DNA of 10,933 nucleotides, taken from an uncultured Bulleidia sp. (GTDB lineage: Bacteria > Bacillota_I > Bacilli_A > Erysipelotrichales > Erysipelotrichaceae). The notes under the pieces are model-generated. The model was not told the origin of the DNA. It worked only from the letters and a program-made list of their open reading frames with translations, and did no database searches. This document shows, piece after piece, positions 7,133 through 10,933 of this stretch (position 1 is the stretch's first letter; each line of letters opens with the position of its first letter). The stretch lies in NCBI GenBank assembly GCA_934757945.1, contig CAKVLT010000068.1, positions 1 to 10,933 of the forward strand, read 5' to 3'. The translations under genes and the position numbers were made by a program.

Positions 7133-8533
7133 ATGAAAAGAAAAATAGAAGGAAAGTATATTTATCGTGGTGTATGTGCAGCCATCTTAACTCTGGTGTC
7201 CGTAGCTGTTTTCTATGATGATTGGAGAAGCTTCGTAGAAATTAATAACCAGACAGGACATTTAACAGGTCTTGGTAACCTTGGTATGGCTATTGGCATC
7301 TATGGTTTGTTATATATTGTGATTGGTAAAGGGTTAAATGCATTTAAAATAGGTGTCAATCGTATTTCTAATGTGTTAGCTTCACAGGTTTTAACTCTTT
7401 TGACAGTTGATGCATTAGAAGTGTTTATCTCTATGGCTATTACTGGTCAGTTCAGATTCTTCTGGCAGTTTATGACAATGTATATCATTACGTTTATTGT
7501 ACAGTCTATAATTGTCACGATTTTGGTTATCCCAATGATTGGACAATACAGAAGAATGTTTCCACCATTAAAATTGATAGAAATATATGGGGATAGAGCC
7601 GATCTTTTATCTTATAAATTCGGAGCAAGGCCGGATAAATATACAATTGTAAAGAGCATTCCATATGAAGATGAAGGTTCTATTTCCAGGGAAATAGTGA
7701 ATTATGATGCAGTGCTAATTAATGATTTACCTGACAGACAGGAAAACAGAATTATTAAGATGTGTTTTAAACAGGATAAAAGAGTATACTTCACACCTAA
7801 GTTATCCGATATTCTTGTTAAAGGATCTGAAGAGTTAAACCTGTTTGATACTCCGTTGTATTTAAGACGTAATAATGGTATTCCTTTATGGCGATTAGCT
7901 ATTAAAAGATTTTTTGATATCTTACTGTCTGTATTTACATTGGTGGTATTAAGCCCGATTTTACTTCTTGTGGCTATTGCCATTAAAGCGGAAGATGGTG
8001 GCCCGGTATTTTATAAGCAGGAAAGATGTACTATTGGTGGTAAGAAGTTTAGGATTCTGAAGTTCAGATCTATGATTGTAGATGCTGAAAAAGATGGAAG
8101 ACCACATCCTGCTACAGAAGAAGATGATCGTATTACTAAAGTGGGTAAGATTATCAGAGCCTGCAGAATTGATGAATTACCACAGTTATTCAATATCTTA
8201 AAAGGGGATATGAGTATTGTGGGACCTAGACCTGAAAGAGTAGAACATGTAGAACGTTATACAGATATGATTCCTGAATTCACTTTCAGAGAAAAGATGA
8301 AGGGTGGATTGACAGGATATGCTCAGGTGTATGGCAAGTACAATACTACAGCTTTAGATAAGTTAAAGCTGGACCTGATTTATATCACAAACTATTCTTT
8401 ACTGTTAGATGTACAGATTATCTTTGAGACAGTAAAGATACTCTTCCAGAAGGAAAGTACTGAAGGGTTCAGTGAAGCTCAGGAACAGGATATGCGTCAT
8501 TTCAATGAAGAACATGAGGATAAGGAATCATGA
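7133..8533 (+). CDS. Undecaprenyl-phosphate sugar-phosphate transferase (polyprenyl glycosylphosphotransferase, WbaP/CpsE-type)
   Basis: This enzyme starts repeat-unit synthesis by moving a sugar-1-phosphate from a nucleotide sugar to undecaprenyl phosphate on the inner membrane face. The 466 residues match the large WbaP/CpsE/WcaJ type. There are four N-terminal hydrophobic helices (about 12-28, 47-66, 80-103, 109-136), a cytoplasmic linker domain (about 145-240), then a membrane-entry helix (about 260-285) and the catalytic domain. Catalytic motifs are VFYKQERCTIGGKKF (292-306), LKFRSM (309-314), CRIDELPQLFNILKGDMS (344-361) with the Asp347-Glu348 dyad, VGPRPE (363-368) and GLTGYAQVYGKY (392-403). 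GGAAGGTGA (7116-7124) gives good spacing to this ATG. It lies 16 bases after the LCP gene and its stop overlaps the next start as ATGA. Which sugar it uses (glucose, galactose, an acetamido sugar) cannot be read. Confidence 0.93.
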   Translation: MKRKIEGKYIYRGVCAAILTLVSVAVFYDDWRSFVEINNQTGHLTGLGNLGMAIGIYGLLYIVIGKGLNAFKIGVNRISNVLASQVLTLLTVDALEVFISMAITGQFRFFWQFMTMYIITFIVQSIIVTILVIPMIGQYRRMFPPLKLIEIYGDRADLLSYKFGARPDKYTIVKSIPYEDEGSISREIVNYDAVLINDLPDRQENRIIKMCFKQDKRVYFTPKLSDILVKGSEELNLFDTPLYLRRNNGIPLWRLAIKRFFDILLSVFTLVVLSPILLLVAIAIKAEDGGPVFYKQERCTIGGKKFRILKFRSMIVDAEKDGRPHPATEEDDRITKVGKIIRACRIDELPQLFNILKGDMSIVGPRPERVEHVERYTDMIPEFTFREKMKGGLTGYAQVYGKYNTTALDKLKLDLIYITNYSLLLDVQIIFETVKILFQKESTEGFSEAQEQDMRHFNEEHEDKES

Positions 8534-9342
8534 TTACCGCATCTGTTGTGCTATATCATAGTAATCCTGAAGATGTTTGGAAGGTGATAGAAAGCTATGC
8601 ACCTTCTTTTGAACGTTTACTATTTTTGATAGATAACGGGGAAGAAAAGACAGATGCTTATACTACTATTCCAAATGTGAACTATATATTCAGAGGTAAG
8701 AATGATGGGTATGGAGCAGGGCATAATATTGCTATAAAGAAAGCAATTGAAATGCATAGTGAATATCATATTGTTTTAAATCCTGATCTGATTTTTGAAC
8801 CATCAATTCTGGATGAATTAAAGATGTATGCAGATACGCATGAAGATGTAGTTTATATGTTACCAAAGGTTGTTTATCCTGATGGAGAACTACAGTATTT
8901 ATGTAAGCTATTACCAACACCTGCTGATTTAATATTCAGAAGATTCCTGCCTTCTTCATTAGTAAAGAAAAATAATGATAGATATTGTTTGAAAATGTCT
9001 GGATATGATAAGATTATGAATCCTCCATGTTTATCAGGGTGTTTTATGTTTATGCGCACAAAAACATTAGAAGAATATGCTTTATTGTTTGATGAAAGAT
9101 ATTTTATGTACTGCGAAGATTTTGATTTGATGCGCCGATTACATAAAGTAGGAAAAACTGTATTTTATCCACATGTACAGATTATCCATAATCATGGTCA
9201 TGAATCATATAAAAATAAGAAAATGTTAATGGTGCATATTTCTTCTGCATTAAAGTACTTTAATAAATGGGGCTGGTTTAAAGATGATGAAAGAAAGCAA
9301 ATGAATCAGCAGATTTTGAAAGAGCTGGGTGAAAAACAATGA
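8530..9342 (+). CDS. GT2 glycosyltransferase, WbbL/rhamnosyltransferase-like
   Basis: A 270-residue cytosolic glycosyltransferase, probably adding the second or a later sugar to the lipid-linked unit. It opens directly with the nucleotide-binding strand (ITASVVLYHSNP, 2-13), then NDGYGAGHNIAI (58-69), IVLNPDLIFEP (81-91) at the metal-site position, CLSGCFMFMR (167-176) and the long catalytic motif FDERYFMYCEDFDLMRRL (187-204) with E196-D197. This set is typical of the WbbL-like GT2 branch, many members of which transfer rhamnose, though no dTDP-rhamnose genes are visible here. The gene overlaps its upstream neighbour by four bases (ATGA), which points to translational coupling. There is no membrane helix. 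Confidence 0.88.
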   Translation: MITASVVLYHSNPEDVWKVIESYAPSFERLLFLIDNGEEKTDAYTTIPNVNYIFRGKNDGYGAGHNIAIKKAIEMHSEYHIVLNPDLIFEPSILDELKMYADTHEDVVYMLPKVVYPDGELQYLCKLLPTPADLIFRRFLPSSLVKKNNDRYCLKMSGYDKIMNPPCLSGCFMFMRTKTLEEYALLFDERYFMYCEDFDLMRRLHKVGKTVFYPHVQIIHNHGHESYKNKKMLMVHISSALKYFNKWGWFKDDERKQMNQQILKELGEKQ

Positions 9343-10070
9343 TTTCTGTATGTATAGCCTCTTATAATGGAGAAAAGTATATTCGTGAACAATTGGAATC
9401 TATTTTAGCTCAGTTAGAAAATGAAGATGAAGTTATTGTATCTGACGATGGCTCGACGGACACTACCCTGAAAATCATTTCTGATATACAAGACTCCCGA
9501 ATTAAAGTCATAAATAATGAGCTTGAACACGGATACACAAAGAATTTTGAAAATGCATTAAATTATTGCAAGGGAGAGTATATTTTTCTTGCGGATCAGG
9601 ATGATGTGTGGTGCCCTGATAAGGTGAAAAAATGTATACAGGCGTTACAGAGTAAACCATTTGTTGTTCATGATGCCATTATGGTGAATTCTGATTTAGA
9701 AGTTTTTGATACTTCTCAATTTAAAAGATACAACGTGAAACCTGGATTTATCCATACGTTTATAAGAAACAGATACAATGGTTGCTGTATGGCATTTACC
9801 AGAGACTTCTTGGAGAATGCTTTACCATTCCCAAAAAATCAGCACTTATGCAGGCAGGATTACTGGTTACCATATCTTGCAGAATTCCATCATGACTCTA
9901 TTACTTTGTTTGAAGGACTTATCTGGTATAGAAGACATGAAGGAACTACGCTGAATGCAGGAGAAAAGAGCTCCAGATCGTTCTATGAGAAAGTTGTTTC
10001 AAGATTTTATGTCTTATTTGAAGTTTTGAAAAGGAAGTATACTGTATGCCCAAAAGAAAACGTAAACTAA
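9339..10070 (+). CDS. GT2 glycosyltransferase with LADQDDVW motif
   Basis: A 243-residue GT-A enzyme, expected to extend the repeat unit in the cytoplasm. Motifs in order are ISVCIASYNGEKYIREQLES (2-21), VIVSDDGSTD (32-41) for nucleotide binding, GEYIFLADQDDVWCPDKV (79-96) with the metal-binding D-Q-D-D, YNGCCMAFTR (146-155), RQDYW (172-176) as the likely catalytic acid region, and LIWYRRHEGTTLN (194-206). The LADQDDVW plus YRRH combination is common in GT2 enzymes of rhamnan and O-antigen pathways, but specificity is unproven. It begins by an ATGA overlap with the previous gene, and its last 25 bases overlap the sortase start in another frame. Confidence 0.9.
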   Translation: MISVCIASYNGEKYIREQLESILAQLENEDEVIVSDDGSTDTTLKIISDIQDSRIKVINNELEHGYTKNFENALNYCKGEYIFLADQDDVWCPDKVKKCIQALQSKPFVVHDAIMVNSDLEVFDTSQFKRYNVKPGFIHTFIRNRYNGCCMAFTRDFLENALPFPKNQHLCRQDYWLPYLAEFHHDSITLFEGLIWYRRHEGTTLNAGEKSSRSFYEKVVSRFYVLFEVLKRKYTVCPKENVN

Positions 10071-10831
10071 GTAAAACCGGTAAGATATTTCTGGATATTC
10101 TGTTAGTTATCTGTCTTTGTGTAGCTGGATATTCCGGATGGAAAATCTACAGTACCTTACATGAGTATAAAACTGAAGAAAATGGGTATAAAGATTTATC
10201 CAGACAAGTAGTCAGTACCAGTACTCCTGTTTCAGAAAGTGAAGAAGTTGTGCCATCTGTCTCTATAGATTGGAATGCTTTACAGAGTAAGAACAGTGAT
10301 ATAGCAGGATGGATCAGACAGGATAATACAGTGATTGATTTTCCTGTAGTGTATGGCAGTGATAATGAATATTATCTAAGACATACATTAGAAGGAGAAT
10401 ACAGCTTATTTGGTACGTTATTTGTAGATTATCGAAATCAGAGAAACTTTACAGATAAAGTGACAGTAATTTACGGACATCATTTTTCTGAATTTGGAGA
10501 TACCATGTTTACTTCTTTGGAAAAGTACAGTGATCCGTCTTATTATGATGAACATAAACAGCTGGAACTTTATACACCAGAGGGTAATTATGTACTGTAT
10601 CCAATTGCAGGAAGTGTTAAAGAAGGTACAGATAATTACATTCGTACTGCTTTTGAAAGTGATGAAGATTTCTATAATTACTGTAAGAGTACATTCTTAC
10701 AGTCTTCTACATTCACAAGTGAACAGACACTGGAATCTGGTGACAGATGTGTACTGTTATCTACATGTACAGATCTTGTGAAAGATGGCAGGTATGCACT
10801 GTTGTGCAAATTGACTCCAATAGAAAATTAA
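10046..10831 (+). CDS. srtB: Class B sortase (membrane transpeptidase)
   Basis: Sortases cleave a sorting motif in a secreted protein and join it to peptidoglycan or to another protein. A basic start (MPKRKRKLSK) and one helix (about 13-32) give the N-in, C-out topology. The catalytic domain (about 72-258) has class B signatures: NSDIAGWIRQDNTVIDFPVV (83-102), YYLRHTLEGEYSLFGTLFVD (109-128), VIYGHHFSEFGDTMF (141-155) with catalytic His145, LLSTC (237-241) with Cys241, and GRYALL (248-253) with Arg249. All three catalytic residues are present, so it is predicted to be active. AAAAGGAAG about 9 bases before the ATG supports this start despite the 25-base overlap with the glycosyltransferase gene. 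No protein with an obvious sorting signal is in the window, so its substrate is unknown. Confidence 0.93.
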   Translation: MPKRKRKLSKTGKIFLDILLVICLCVAGYSGWKIYSTLHEYKTEENGYKDLSRQVVSTSTPVSESEEVVPSVSIDWNALQSKNSDIAGWIRQDNTVIDFPVVYGSDNEYYLRHTLEGEYSLFGTLFVDYRNQRNFTDKVTVIYGHHFSEFGDTMFTSLEKYSDPSYYDEHKQLELYTPEGNYVLYPIAGSVKEGTDNYIRTAFESDEDFYNYCKSTFLQSSTFTSEQTLESGDRCVLLSTCTDLVKDGRYALLCKLTPIEN

Positions 10832-10834
10832 AAT

Positions 10835-10865
10835 TTGTGCAAACGGTTCCATTATTTGATAAAAT
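10835..10865 (+). promoter_or_regulatory. Promoter for the gene at 10896
   Basis: TGATAAAAT (10857-10865) is an extended -10 (TG-n-TAAAAT). A weak -35, TTGTGC (10835-10840), is 19 bases upstream, which is longer than ideal. The predicted start near 10872 leaves a leader of about 24 bases with AAAAGGAG (10878-10885) ahead of the ATG. The start lies in the gap after the sortase stop, and no terminator hairpin is obvious between them, so read-through is also possible. Confidence 0.5.
10837..10851 (+). promoter_or_regulatory. Candidate cre / LacI-family operator
   Basis: The 15 bases GTGCAAACGGTTCCA fit the CcpA catabolite-response consensus WTGNAANCGNWWNCA at every fixed position except the first base. 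The core AAACGGTT is the usual LacI/GalR-family half-site centre. It lies between the -35 and -10 of the promoter for the gene at 10896, where a bound regulator would block RNA polymerase. CcpA or a local LacI-type repressor would both fit. Confidence 0.5.
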
Positions 10866-10895
10866 ATCTCTGAATCTAAAAGGAGATAAATATTC

Positions 10896-10933
10896 ATGCT
10901 AGTAAATGTCAACAGTGCTTTAAAGAGAGATGA
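10896..10933 (+). CDS. Start of a downstream gene, truncated by window edge
   Basis: ATG at 10896 opens 12 codons (MLVNVNSALKRD) that run off the window. AAAAGGAG lies 10 bases upstream, and a promoter with a cre-like operator precedes it, so this is very probably a real gene start. Some class II aldolases start with a similar MLV stretch, and catabolite control would suit a sugar enzyme, but twelve residues are too few to name the product. Confidence 0.6.
   Translation, partial: MLVNVNSALKRD

Noticed and set aside
10494..10781. Forward 95-codon frame inside the sortase gene
   Set aside because: Shifted-frame shadow of the sortase catalytic domain; no ribosome binding site or family motif.

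Overview
The window is AT-rich, with strong AAAGGAG-type ribosome binding sites, short intergenic gaps, ATGA stop/start overlaps and intrinsic terminators. It encodes LytR-CpsA-Psr (LCP) proteins and a class B sortase. This fits a Gram-positive, low-GC Firmicute; the style resembles gut Erysipelotrichia or Lachnospiraceae, but that placement is inference. All protein-coding genes are on the + strand and, except for one short unrecognised frame and the first codons of a downstream gene, all fit a cell-surface polysaccharide cluster.

Layout. Positions 1-1014 are the 3' part of an LCP gene with a Gly/Ser/Thr/Pro-rich tail. A hairpin terminator (1039-1075) follows. A first group then reads: a two-domain GT2 glycosyltransferase (1092-2699), a 233-base gap with a short possible ORF (2754-2849), an MBOAT O-acyltransferase (2933-4321) and an AlgX/AlgJ/DHHW-like SGNH partner (4333-5409). 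A very clear terminator (5416-5443) closes it. A second group starts from an extended -10 promoter (5442-5470): a full-length LCP protein (5497-7116), a polyprenyl-phosphate sugar-phosphate transferase (7133-8533), two small GT2 glycosyltransferases (8530-9342 and 9339-10070) and a class B sortase (10046-10831). After it comes a promoter with a CcpA/LacI-type operator and the first 12 codons of a further gene (from 10896).

How it may work. The sugar-phosphate transferase loads the first sugar-1-phosphate on undecaprenyl phosphate. The GT2 enzymes extend the repeat unit on the cytoplasmic face. The MBOAT protein moves acyl groups across the membrane and the SGNH protein places them on the exported glycan. 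LCP proteins transfer the finished polymer from lipid to the wall or to another acceptor. The sortase suggests that a surface protein is anchored in the same programme, but no sortase substrate, flippase, polymerase or ABC exporter is in the window. The points most worth following are the sortase/LCP linkage, the O-acylation pair, the degenerate front domain of the first glycosyltransferase, the odd gap at 2700-2932, and the operator at 10837-10851. I see no mobile element, CRISPR array, tRNA or rRNA.
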